From assembly GCA_047635695.1 (NCBI GenBank), contig JBLILN010000025.1, positions 1 to 20,109 of the forward strand: 20,109 nucleotides of DNA. Direction: 5' to 3'. The first letter of the stretch is position 1, and the number at the start of each line of letters is the position of its first letter. Below, one piece after another: positions 1-7,208 of this stretch. Under the pieces are notes generated by a model, which saw nothing but the letters and a program-made list of their open reading frames with translations, searched no databases and was not told the origin of the DNA. The translations under genes and the position numbers were made by a program. This DNA is from UBA2136 sp047635695. GTDB taxonomy: Bacteria > Pseudomonadota > Alphaproteobacteria > UBA2136.

Positions 1-82
1 TACTGCCCTTCTTATACGCCAACTGTATACATTAAAGCAAGCGCTTTTAAACTAATAAGCTTTTATTTTCCTTAAATCCACT

Positions 83-88
83 TATAAT
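83..88 (+). promoter_or_regulatory. -10 box close upstream of the M48 protease gene
   Basis: A perfect TATAAT lies only 8 bases before the ATG at 97, so transcription would start at about 95, next to the start codon. No Shine-Dalgarno sequence is visible before the ATG. Together these suggest a leaderless or near-leaderless mRNA. The -35 region, around 60-65, is poor. Inferred from sequence only. Confidence 0.45.
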
Positions 89-96
89 AGCAGCAC

Positions 97-1419
97 ATGA
101 AAAAATTATTCTTAGCCCTCATCCTCATCCTTTATTTATGTGCCCCATTGGTACATGCAAAAGCTGGCGAAAGCGTACTAATGGACAGCGAAACGATCGA
201 CTGGATGCGCACCCTAGCTGAACCTTTACTCGAAAAAGCAGACATTGACCCGAAAACCGTTAACTTTTATCTAATAAAATCAGACGATATCAATGCCTTC
301 GTTACACCTGGCCGTGATATATTTTTCTATTCGGGCCTTATATTAAAAGCAACCAGTGCTGAAGAAGTACAAGGCGTTCTCGCCCATGAAATTGGCCACA
401 TTAAAGGCAATCACTATATTAAATCGCTCGCCAATCAAAGCGAAGCAAAAATCCCTATCATTCTCAGCACCTTATTGGGGGCTGGTGCAGCAGCACTAGG
501 CAGTGGTGATGCAGCTATTGCTCTTATATATGGTGGTTTAGCAACATCTCAAGACCAATATCTACGTCACAGTCGTAGCCATGAACGTCAGGCGGATAGT
601 ATTGCTGCAAGCTTGTTAAACCAAAATAATCGTAGTACCGCTGCACTTATTTCATTTTTTGATAAACTGCGCACCAGCAACCTCCTTTATTCACGTACGC
701 CACCCGCTTGGCTTGTCACACACCCATTACCAAGCACACGTATATCAGCCATGCAAGGGCACTTAAAAAATGAAAAAATCAGCCAAAGAGAAGAACCGCT
801 TAATCAAAAACAATTTTTACGTATTCAAGCCAAGCTTAACGCATTTACAAAATCAAGCGGTTACAATCTTAGAAAATATGCCTATCAAGAAAGTGAAGAC
901 GCTCTTTATGCACGTACCATCACCGTTGCCTTGCAGGGCAAAATTGATGAAGCCATTTTACTTGCCGAAGCTATGAACCCACAACAGGTTTCAAAACCAT
1001 TTCACTATGAACTGCTCGCACAATTATACCAAGATAAGGCCCGGTATAAAGACGCTGACAAGGTACTTCAAAAAGCCCTTGATTTAAACCCTGACCTAAA
1101 CTTTATTCGCTTACAGCTCGCACAAAACAATATTATACTAGAAGAGTACGACGATGCGATAAAGCATTTGCATATTGTCAGTATCGCTCGCCCAACGTGG
1201 AGTCACATATACAAAAGCCTTGGCATTGCCCATGGTAAAAAAGGAGAGCTCTTCGAAAGCCACTTATACCTTGCCAAAGAGGCCGCTTTAAAAAAGAACC
1301 AAAAAGACATAAATCTTCATCTGCAAATTGCTAAAATGCACATGACTAAAGACGATAAAAAACAACAGGCACGCCTTGATATTGCAAAAGAAATGCTTAC
1401 CCTTGCAGAAAAGAGTTAA
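97..1419 (+). CDS. BepA-like periplasmic M48 zinc metalloprotease with TPR tail
   Basis: The 440-aa protein is probably a periplasmic protease and chaperone for outer-membrane protein assembly, like BepA (YfgC). It opens with a signal peptide (residues 1-21, ending LVHA). The M48 domain holds the zinc motif HEIGH at residues 97-101 and a likely third ligand, Glu163, in SHERQAD. A hydrophobic stretch at 119-150 follows the motif, as in the family. The C-terminal third, about 270-435, is helical and contains TPR-like repeats such as ALDLNPDLNFIRLQLA. In other alphaproteobacteria such genes sit near dsbA, aroQ and accBC; here accBC follows, but with only a 68-aa orphan between. The start was chosen because the signal peptide begins there. 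BepA itself acts on LptD and the BAM complex; that role here is inference. Confidence 0.9.
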   Translation: MKKLFLALILILYLCAPLVHAKAGESVLMDSETIDWMRTLAEPLLEKADIDPKTVNFYLIKSDDINAFVTPGRDIFFYSGLILKATSAEEVQGVLAHEIGHIKGNHYIKSLANQSEAKIPIILSTLLGAGAAALGSGDAAIALIYGGLATSQDQYLRHSRSHERQADSIAASLLNQNNRSTAALISFFDKLRTSNLLYSRTPPAWLVTHPLPSTRISAMQGHLKNEKISQREEPLNQKQFLRIQAKLNAFTKSSGYNLRKYAYQESEDALYARTITVALQGKIDEAILLAEAMNPQQVSKPFHYELLAQLYQDKARYKDADKVLQKALDLNPDLNFIRLQLAQNNIILEEYDDAIKHLHIVSIARPTWSHIYKSLGIAHGKKGELFESHLYLAKEAALKKNQKDINLHLQIAKMHMTKDDKKQQARLDIAKEMLTLAEKS

Positions 1420-1483
1420 ACTAGACTGAAAAATATGGTAAAACCTGTATATTATTTAAACAAATTAAATTGATTTAAAAAGC

Positions 1484-1690
1484 ATGAAAATAGAAGCGCA
1501 CTATCCAGACCTCGCTGACGCAATAGAACTATTGAAAAATAGACTTGAACAGGTGAGCGCTGAACATGAACCTCTTTTAGCCAAATGGCTAGAAGACCTT
1601 GAAAAAATCAACAGGCAGATGCGCCACCTTGAGCGTATTGAGAGTTTCTCTAGCGCCCTAACAGAAAAGGATCTTACTAATGACAGCTAA
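1484..1690 (+). CDS. Small helical protein of unknown function, overlaps accB
   Basis: I do not recognise this 68-aa protein. It is highly charged and looks almost wholly alpha-helical, with heptad-like spacing of Leu and Ile over residues 12-55 and no cysteine, signal peptide or membrane segment, so a short coiled coil is likely. Its last 11 bases overlap the start of accB, and the accB ribosome binding site (AAGGAT, 1669-1674) lies inside it, which suggests coupled translation. Its own start has only a weak A-rich upstream region. It occupies the place where relatives carry aroQ but shares nothing visible with dehydroquinase. The overlap with accB is the main reason to think it is real. Confidence 0.6.
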   Translation: MKIEAHYPDLADAIELLKNRLEQVSAEHEPLLAKWLEDLEKINRQMRHLERIESFSSALTEKDLTNDS

Positions 1691-2126
1691 AACACCCAAA
1701 TTTGACCTAGACTACCTACGTACGTTGGTAGATTTTATGAAAGAGACAGAAGTCGACGAAGTTGAAGTTTCTGAAAATGGCGGTACAATTCGTTTACGCC
1801 GTAACATGGCTCCTGTTGCGAACACAACCCTTCAAGCTGCCCCTGCGGTTCAACTGCCTCAAATTCAAGAAGAAGCTGCGCCAAAAATAGTTGGTCACGT
1901 GTTAAAATCACCGATGGTTGGTACTTTTTATCGCTCATCTTCGCCTGAAACTGCTCCCTTTGTGAGTATTGGTGATAAAGTTAAAAAAGGTCAGACGCTT
2001 TGTATTATTGAAGCTATGAAAACCATGAACCAAGTTGAAGCAGATAAAGATGGTATCATCTCAGACATTTTAACTGAAAATGCCTCACCTGTTGAATTTG
2101 GCCAAACCTTATTCGTTATTAACTAA
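1680..2126 (+). CDS. accB: Biotin carboxyl carrier protein of acetyl-CoA carboxylase
   Basis: AccB carries the biotin that shuttles CO2 from biotin carboxylase to the carboxyltransferase in the first committed step of fatty acid synthesis. The 148-aa length is normal. The N-terminal 40 residues form the usual helical AccC-interacting part, followed by a Pro/Ala/Gln-rich linker (about 44-68) and a biotinyl domain from about 70. The biotin attachment motif EAMKTMN puts the target lysine at residue 114. The ATG overlaps the preceding small gene by 11 bases and has AAGGAT upstream; accC follows after 14 bases. The two clearly form one unit with accC. Confidence 0.97.
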   Translation: MTAKTPKFDLDYLRTLVDFMKETEVDEVEVSENGGTIRLRRNMAPVANTTLQAAPAVQLPQIQEEAAPKIVGHVLKSPMVGTFYRSSSPETAPFVSIGDKVKKGQTLCIIEAMKTMNQVEADKDGIISDILTENASPVEFGQTLFVIN

Positions 2127-2140
2127 GAAGAAAAGTAGCT

Positions 2141-3487
2141 GTGTTTAAAAAAATCCTTATAGCTAACCGTGGTGAAATTGCAATTCGCATCCACCGCGCT
2201 TGCCGTGAAATGGGCATTCAGACGGTTGCCGTTCACTCAGAAGCGGATGAAAACGCTCTACACGTCAAAATGGCGAATGAATCTGTATGCATCGGCCCTG
2301 CCGCTGCGGACAAGTCATACCTGAACATTCCAAGTATTCTTGCGGCGGCTGAATTAACGGACGCCGAAGCCATTCACCCTGGATATGGTTTTTTAAGTGA
2401 AAATGCGAAGTTTGCAGCGATTGTTGAAGAACTAGGCTTTACATTTATCGGCCCTGCCTCTGAACATATAACCGTTATGGGTGATAAAGTTCAAGCGCTT
2501 GATTACGTACGTAAACTTGGTATCCCAACCATCCCTGGATCTGACGGTATTGTTGAAACAGAAGAACAAGGGCTAGAAGTTGCCAACCGCATTGGCTACC
2601 CTGTTATTGTGAAAGCCACATCAGGCGGTGGTGGCCGTGGTATGAAAGTTGCGCATAGCGACAGCGCATTACGCATAGCCTTGTCGGTGGCTTCTAACGA
2701 AGCACATGCAGCCTTTGGTGATGGCCGTGTCTTCATTGAAAAATTCTTACAGGAACCAAGGCATATCGAAATTCAAGTGTTGTGTGACTCTCACGGCAAT
2801 GTATTAACCCTAGGTGAACGTGACTGCTCTATGCAGCGTCGCCACCAAAAATTAGTTGAAGAAACACCTTCTCCCGCTATTTCAGAAGCACAGCGTGAAT
2901 CACTTTCAAATATCGTGCGAAATGCATGTGAAGAAATGAAATATTTAGGTGCGGGTACATTTGAATTCTTATACGAAGATGATAAATTCTACTTCATCGA
3001 AATGAATACAAGGTTACAGGTTGAACACCCTGTCACTGAGATGGTCACAGGTATTGATATTGTCCGTGAACAAATTCGTATAGCCGCAGGTGAAAAGTTA
3101 GAATTCCAGAAAAAAGACCTTAAACTACGTGGTCACTCTATCGAATGCCGTATTACAGCCGAAGATAGCGAGACATTTTTACCATCACCCGGACGTGTAA
3201 CTGACTACCATACACCGAGTGGTCCAGGTGTTCGTGTTGATTCATGCCTTTATACAGACTATGATGTAAGTCCATACTACGACCCCATGATCGCAAAGTT
3301 AATCGTTCACGGATCAACAAGAGCAGACGCAATTGCACGCATGCAACGCGCACTCGAAGAGCTTGTTATTGGCGGCATTAAAACGACAACTCCTTTACAG
3401 AGACGTTTAATTGCTACCAACGCCTTTAAAACGGGCGAATATAACATACATACATTAGAAAAATTTTTAGAAGAAGGGCGTCTATAA
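2141..3487 (+). CDS. accC: Biotin carboxylase subunit of acetyl-CoA carboxylase
   Basis: AccC uses ATP and bicarbonate to carboxylate the biotin on AccB. The 448-aa protein is full length (E. coli: 449). It opens with KILIANRGEIA, has the ATP-grasp lysine 159 and the glycine-rich loop SGGGGRGM at 161-168, the RRHQK motif at 233-237, and the catalytic EMNTRLQVEHPVTE segment at 287-300 with the metal and bicarbonate ligands (Glu287, Asn289, Arg291, Gln293, Glu295). Translation starts at GTG: that codon encodes the conserved N-terminus and lies 14 bases past the accB stop, with AGAAGAAAAG upstream. The next gene begins one base after its stop. In most alphaproteobacteria accC is followed by aat, which is absent here. 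Confidence 0.98.
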   Translation: MFKKILIANRGEIAIRIHRACREMGIQTVAVHSEADENALHVKMANESVCIGPAAADKSYLNIPSILAAAELTDAEAIHPGYGFLSENAKFAAIVEELGFTFIGPASEHITVMGDKVQALDYVRKLGIPTIPGSDGIVETEEQGLEVANRIGYPVIVKATSGGGGRGMKVAHSDSALRIALSVASNEAHAAFGDGRVFIEKFLQEPRHIEIQVLCDSHGNVLTLGERDCSMQRRHQKLVEETPSPAISEAQRESLSNIVRNACEEMKYLGAGTFEFLYEDDKFYFIEMNTRLQVEHPVTEMVTGIDIVREQIRIAAGEKLEFQKKDLKLRGHSIECRITAEDSETFLPSPGRVTDYHTPSGPGVRVDSCLYTDYDVSPYYDPMIAKLIVHGSTRADAIARMQRALEELVIGGIKTTTPLQRRLIATNAFKTGEYNIHTLEKFLEEGRL

Positions 3488-3488
3488 A

Positions 3489-4016
3489 ATGTTGTCACCT
3501 GTTTACAGTGCAGAAGCGATTAAAGAACGCGTTACAACTATTGCGAACGCTATTAACAAATCATATGATGGTGAAAAGCTTATTCATGTGATTATTACAC
3601 TTAATGGCTCATTTATGTTTGCAGCTGACCTCATTCGCCTTATTAATGTGCCGATGGAAGTTCATTTCGCAGGTACGGCTTCATACTCTGGTACAGAAAT
3701 TGAAGACTTACGCATTAACCCCGACGCCTTCCCTAAAACTTTTGGTAACAACCCTGTTTTAATTATTGAAGACATTGTTGACTCAGGCATGACCATTGCT
3801 GCCCTACGCGGGCTTATTGCCGCACGCTTTGCCAGTAATATTCAGGTAGCAACCCTCCTCCGTCGTCAAGACGGCGGTGCGAAGGCTGAATACTTCGGCT
3901 TTACTATCCCTAAAGGTTTATTTGTTGTTGGTTATGGCATGGACATGAACGGTCAATACCGTGAACTTCCTTGCTTAAAAGCTATAAACGTTGGCGTTTC
4001 AAAAGGCATGTGCTAG
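3489..4016 (+). CDS. hpt: Hypoxanthine(-guanine) phosphoribosyltransferase
   Basis: This enzyme salvages purines by joining hypoxanthine or guanine to PRPP to give IMP or GMP. The 175-aa length is typical of bacterial Hpt. Visible family features are the PRPP-binding loop (VLIIEDIVDSGMT, residues 90-102), the early LNGSFMFAADL turn, the AGTASYSGTE segment corresponding to the flexible loop, and the C-terminal FVVGYGMDMNGQYRELP that closes over the purine. The exact purine preference cannot be read from this. The start is one base after the accC stop, so it is almost certainly cotranscribed with accBC, an unusual partner. A two-way terminator follows about 90 bases after the stop. Confidence 0.9.
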   Translation: MLSPVYSAEAIKERVTTIANAINKSYDGEKLIHVIITLNGSFMFAADLIRLINVPMEVHFAGTASYSGTEIEDLRINPDAFPKTFGNNPVLIIEDIVDSGMTIAALRGLIAARFASNIQVATLLRRQDGGAKAEYFGFTIPKGLFVVGYGMDMNGQYRELPCLKAINVGVSKGMC

Positions 4017-4030
4017 CAGCGTCGCGCTGC
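4016..4030. repeat. GC-rich inverted repeat at the hpt stop codon
   Basis: A perfect 6-bp stem (GCAGCG / CGCTGC) with a 3-base loop begins at the last base of the hpt stop codon. It is GC-rich in an otherwise AT-rich region and is not followed by a T-tract, so it looks more like an mRNA-stabilising or REP-like hairpin than a terminator. Confidence 0.4.
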
Positions 4031-4104
4031 GGCGTGTTATCCCACAAGTATTTTGATTTAATTTTCTAATACTTTGCGGTTGTCACTTTTAGAATAGAGA
4101 CACA

Positions 4105-4131
4105 AAAAAGCCCCTCACAGAGGGGCTTTTT
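4105..4131. terminator. Bidirectional rho-independent terminator between convergent genes
   Basis: The perfect stem GCCCCT / AGGGGC with loop CACAG is flanked by A5 on the left and T5 on the right, so it can end transcription both of the accBC-hpt unit from the left and of the small gene from the right. Confidence 0.9.
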
Positions 4132-4166
4132 AATTCGTCAATAAATTACAAGTTTCGTATTGTAGC

Positions 4167-4400
4167 TCATTTATTAAAACCACTACAAACAACGCCTGAC
4201 TCAGAAACTCCATTAAAGTTTTTTGCTTTAAATTCAGTAATAAAGATATCCGCTGATGCACAGGCAAACCACTTATAGCCATTAAAGGTTATTTCAGTGT
4301 ATCCTTTTTTTTCAAGTATGCGCTGCGCTCCTTCTTCATCCGTCAAAAAAAGAGGTTTAAAAACGTTAACGAGAATAAATATAATTATCAGATATTTCAT
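4167..4400 (-). CDS. Small exported protein of unknown function
   Basis: The 77-aa product has an N-terminal hydrophobic segment (residues 2-19) that is either a signal peptide or a membrane anchor. The rest carries two cysteines, in WFACAS (about 45-49) and VVCSG (about 70-74), spaced as expected for a disulfide in an exported protein. The pattern GYKWFACASADIFITEFKAK followed by VVCSG resembles a widespread small bacterial protein family I remember only as uncharacterised; that is recall, not proof. A good Shine-Dalgarno (AAGGAAC) precedes the ATG. It is a single-gene unit with its own promoter-like region containing a C9 tract and shares the terminator at 4105-4131. Confidence 0.7.
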   Translation of the reverse strand: MKYLIIIFILVNVFKPLFLTDEEGAQRILEKKGYTEITFNGYKWFACASADIFITEFKAKNFNGVSESGVVCSGFNK

Positions 4401-4636
4401 ATAAGTTCCTTACTAGCTGTATAACTAGTCATTACAAAAGGTAAACCAACAAAGTGGCAATATATTACTACAAAAACTATTATAGGGGGGGGGAGGTATT
4501 TCAAGCGCTAAGACAGAAAAAAAATAAACACAATAATTATATAAGCGAGATATATTAATGGTGAGCTGAATGAAAGTTGCCATTTAGACAATGACATTTA
4601 AACGAAACCTAGATAGAACCGCTTATATAGTTATTC
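4401..4636. other. Intergenic region with no gene
   Basis: Apart from the C-tract promoter candidate (4479-4504) this AT-rich stretch holds no open frame of note, no tRNA and no clear terminator for the DUF2155 gene, whose stop codon lies at its right edge. A tRNA-Pro that often follows merR in relatives is not present. Confidence 0.6.
4479..4504 (-). promoter_or_regulatory. Possible phase-variable promoter with a poly-C spacer
   Basis: On the minus strand a -35-like TTGAAA (4504-4499) is followed by TACCT, nine Cs (plus strand G9, 4485-4493) and a perfect TATAAT (4484-4479). The spacer is 14 bases, shorter than the optimum of about 17; gain of three Cs would restore it. The start codon is about 72 bases beyond the predicted transcription start. 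Confidence 0.45.
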
Positions 4637-5158
4637 CTATGAGCAAGAAAGTAAGGCAAGTGAGTATATAGGATGCTCGAAAGTATTCAAAGAAGGTCGC
4701 TTCTTATAGATCCAACCCGTGAACAAGACATTCGCTTGCTCATCTGTTAACTCTACAAAGGCTATATCGTTGCCCAATACACTTTGGTAGTCCTGAATAC
4801 ATTGTGCTACATGTATATTGATATTTTTAAATGTATGGTTATTTTCTACTTCGTTAAATTTTTGCACCGTCAAAATATTTGTGCGACGGTTTACCATTGA
4901 AATCTGAGCCTTATAAGGCCCTTCTTTAAGCAATGGCCTATCTATGACATCTAAAATCTCTGTTACCGACGTAGAAAATGCATCCGCCGACTCCATAACT
5001 GGCACTTCACCGTATGACATAAATGAAAGAGGGTCCTGTTCTGGTACATTATTATATTGCTCTACTGCAAAAATTGTTGGCGGCGCCTTAATATCTTCCG
5101 CTGTAGCAGAAAATACAGGCAATAACAATGCGATAAGCGCAACTTTTGTTATATACAT
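4637..5158 (-). CDS. DUF2155 exported protein
   Basis: This 173-aa protein has a signal peptide (1-20, ending ATA) and a C-terminal DUF2155 domain from about 80. Family marks are the central cysteine (Cys120, in HVAQC), FTGWI at 146-150, the PSLNTFEHPIY segment at 155-165 and the terminal cysteine (Cys172), a likely disulfide pair. DUF2155 is an alphaproteobacterial periplasmic family without an assigned function. Residues 25-75 are poorly conserved to my eye. The ATG overlaps the merR stop (TAATG), so it is translationally coupled to merR. In relatives DUF2155 more often follows accC-aat; here it lies near accC but has ended up on the other strand behind merR. Confidence 0.8.
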   Translation of the reverse strand: MYITKVALIALLLPVFSATAEDIKAPPTIFAVEQYNNVPEQDPLSFMSYGEVPVMESADAFSTSVTEILDVIDRPLLKEGPYKAQISMVNRRTNILTVQKFNEVENNHTFKNINIHVAQCIQDYQSVLGNDIAFVELTDEQANVLFTGWIYKKRPSLNTFEHPIYSLALLSCS

Positions 5159-5589
5159 TAGTCTAACAATCTTCTAATAATTTTAAGCTCATCTATAAAT
5201 GCCCTGGGGATAGTAAGGCCGTTGTTAGACTGCTCACTGTTGTACTGAGTAGCTTCACTACCCACTGCAGCATCAACTGCGCCTTTTTCTTTAAACAGCG
5301 CTTTAACGCCTCTTATTGTATAACCTTTATCATGTAAAAGTTCTTGGATCTGTTCGAGCACTTGAATATCTTCTGGGCGATAATATCGGCGGCCTCCACC
5401 ACGTTTAACAGGTTGAATTTGCGGAAACTTCGTTTCCCAAAACCTTAAGACATGTGTTGCAACACCTAGAACGTCAGCAACTTCACTAATGGTACGGTAT
5501 GCAGAGTCAGACTTTACACGTTTTTTTTTGGCTTCAGCCTTTTTTTCAGGCGCTAAAGTTTCACCAAATAAATTTAAATTATCAACCAT
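5158..5589 (-). CDS. MerR-family transcriptional regulator
   Basis: The 143-aa protein has a charged N-terminal tail (to about 28) and then a MerR-type winged helix: YRTISEVADVLGVATHVLRFWETKFPQ, the wing KRGGGRRYYRPEDI, and a helix to about 105 ending in the usual VKALFKEKG. The C-terminal 40 residues have no recognisable ligand-binding domain and no cysteine. This is the short MerR that accompanies ihfA in many alphaproteobacteria; its ligand and targets are unknown to me. It has its own promoter (5627-5655) because ihfA ends in a terminator, and it is followed by DUF2155 with a one-base overlap. Confidence 0.9.
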   Translation of the reverse strand: MVDNLNLFGETLAPEKKAEAKKKRVKSDSAYRTISEVADVLGVATHVLRFWETKFPQIQPVKRGGGRRYYRPEDIQVLEQIQELLHDKGYTIRGVKALFKEKGAVDAAVGSEATQYNSEQSNNGLTIPRAFIDELKIIRRLLD

Positions 5590-5626
5590 CGTCGTTACCT
5601 TTGTTTGTAAACATGTCGTTCCTGTA

Positions 5627-5655
5627 AATATAAAAAAATACTAACATAGAGGCAA
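5627..5655 (-). promoter_or_regulatory. Sigma70-type promoter of merR-DUF2155
   Basis: On the minus strand a -35 TTGCCT (5655-5650) is separated by exactly 17 bases from a -10 TATATT (5632-5627). It sits between the ihfA terminator and the merR start at 5589, leaving a short leader. Confidence 0.6.
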
Positions 5656-5688
5656 GCGAAGGTACAATTTATTCAAGAGATTCAAAGC

Positions 5689-5726
5689 AAAAAAAAGCCT
5701 CCTACTTAAAAAAAGCAGAAGGCTTT
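5689..5726 (-). terminator. Rho-independent terminator after ihfA
   Basis: Read on the minus strand, AAAGCCT pairs with AGGCTTT, with a partly paired interior around a T-rich loop, followed by a T8 run (5696-5689). It lies just past the ihfA stop and separates ihfA from merR. Confidence 0.75.
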
Positions 5727-5742
5727 GAATATCTGGCGTCAA

Positions 5743-6042
5743 TTAGCGAGAACCGTTAATACGATCCTTCAATACATGTGAAGCCTTAAAAACAAGTACT
5801 TTACGTGGTGTAATTGGCACTTCTTCACCCGTTTTAGGGTTACGGCCGATACGTTCATTTTTACTACGAACAGAAAAGTTACCGAAAGCAGAAAGCTTTA
5901 CAGCATTTCCTTTTTCAAGTGTTGAAACAACTTCCTCTAAAACTTGCTCTACAAGTTCAGATGAGTTTTTGCGGGACAAGCCAACTTCGCTATAAACAGC
6001 TTCCATTAGATCCGCTCTCGTTAAGGTAGTGTGGTTAGGCAT
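5743..6042 (-). CDS. ihfA: Integration host factor subunit alpha
   Basis: IHF alpha pairs with IHF beta to bend DNA sharply at specific sites in transcription, replication and recombination. The 99-aa length is normal. The N-terminal helices (TLTRADLMEAVYSEVGLSR) and the beta-arm signature RIGRNPKTGEEVPI (64-77), with the intercalating proline at 69, identify the family; the early TRADL motif and the fabH-ihfA-merR order favour alpha over HU or IHF beta. The gene has a 118-base upstream gap behind fabH that may hold its own promoter, and ends at a terminator. Confidence 0.93.
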   Translation of the reverse strand: MPNHTTLTRADLMEAVYSEVGLSRKNSSELVEQVLEEVVSTLEKGNAVKLSAFGNFSVRSKNERIGRNPKTGEEVPITPRKVLVFKASHVLKDRINGSR

Positions 6043-6160
6043 ACTTTATAACCTTTCAATCAAATTTTTAATTTTATAAGTAACTATAGATTACTTTAGT
6101 ATAATTTCCTTTAGATATAACAAAGTTTTCAAAGTTAATCTACAGTTAATCGACTTTAAT

Positions 6161-7126
6161 TTACATTTTTATCAGTGCGGCACCCCAAGTAAAGCCTGCA
6201 CCGAAAGCTTCCAGAAAAATAAGGTCGCCTTTTTTAATTTTCCCTGCTCTTACTGCAACGTCCAAAGCCAATGGAATAGAGGCGGCGGACGTATTTGCAT
6301 GTTCAGCCACTGTCAAAATAACTTTACTCTCGTCTAAACCTAAATGCTTCGCTGTTGCGTCTATAATTCTTTTATTCGCCTGGTGTGGTACAAGCCAATC
6401 GATATCATCTTTATCTATATTATATTTATCAAGCATGTCCGTGACAAGCGAACTCAGTGTTTTTGTTGCTTGTTTAAAGACTTCACGGCCATTCATAACA
6501 ACCTTACCAGAAGTCCCCGTTGTGGAAACACCACCGTCACTATAAAGGTCATTGATATTGTCACCATTACTGAATATTTCAACGGCTTTTATGCCGGCAC
6601 TATCTACTGATTCATCATTTTTTTTTTCAATGACAACAGCACCAGCTCCATCCCCAAACAAGACATAAGTCGTGCGATCTTCGGGCGTAATAAGGTCAGA
6701 AAACGTTTCAGCACCAATAACCAGTGCTTTACGTGCCTTACCAGAGCTTATAAAGCTTTCAGCGGTTGCCAAGGCATAAATGAAGCCACTACAGGCCGCA
6801 GCCAAATCAAAGGCTGCTCCATGCGACATACCGAGGTTAGCCTGAACCTGACAAGCAACCGACGGGAATGACAGATCGGGCGTTGCTGTACCCACGATAA
6901 TTAAATCAATATCGTCAATTGTTAAATTTGCAGCTTCTAAAGCTTGTTTTGCCGCTGCTGTTGCAAGTGTGGAAGTTGTTTCACCTGCCGATTTAAAATA
7001 TCGCTGCTTAATGCCTGTACGAGACTGAATCCATTCGTCTGTTGTTTCCACAACCTTAGAAAGGTCATCGTTGGTCACAACTTTTTTAGGCAAAGCTCCA
7101 CCCGTACCAGTAATAATGACAGACAT
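6161..7126 (-). CDS. fabH: 3-oxoacyl-ACP synthase III
   Basis: FabH condenses acetyl-CoA with malonyl-ACP to begin fatty acid chains. The 321-aa protein is full length and has the catalytic triad Cys112 (AAACSGF), His248 (VPHQANKRI) and Asn278 (EHANTSAASIP), plus the CoA-binding TGIKQRY region near 37-43 and the terminal FGAGFTWGAALIKM. AAGGGTG precedes the ATG. In relatives the upstream neighbour is plsX; here the gap to rpmF is only 82 bases and carries a hairpin terminator instead. FabH uses malonyl-ACP, whose precursor depends on the AccBC encoded earlier in the window. Confidence 0.97.
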   Translation of the reverse strand: MSVIITGTGGALPKKVVTNDDLSKVVETTDEWIQSRTGIKQRYFKSAGETTSTLATAAAKQALEAANLTIDDIDLIIVGTATPDLSFPSVACQVQANLGMSHGAAFDLAAACSGFIYALATAESFISSGKARKALVIGAETFSDLITPEDRTTYVLFGDGAGAVVIEKKNDESVDSAGIKAVEIFSNGDNINDLYSDGGVSTTGTSGKVVMNGREVFKQATKTLSSLVTDMLDKYNIDKDDIDWLVPHQANKRIIDATAKHLGLDESKVILTVAEHANTSAASIPLALDVAVRAGKIKKGDLIFLEAFGAGFTWGAALIKM

Positions 7127-7163
7127 ATGCTTAACACCCTTATTTAATTTATATCAGATACAG

Positions 7164-7185
7164 AAAAGGAGGCTATGATGCCCCC
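7164..7185 (-). terminator. Hairpin terminator between rpmF and fabH
   Basis: On the minus strand GGGGGC (7185-7180) pairs with GCCTCC (7173-7168), including one G-T wobble, around a 6-base loop and is followed by only four Ts. It is therefore a weak terminator or attenuator at the place where plsX lies in relatives. Confidence 0.5.
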
Positions 7186-7208
7186 CACCCTTAATCATGC
7201 TTAAAAAA

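Noticed and set aside
4401..4636. tRNA-Pro downstream of the merR operon, as in many relatives
   Set aside because: No cloverleaf, CCA-ready acceptor or T-loop sequence is visible here or in the other gaps.
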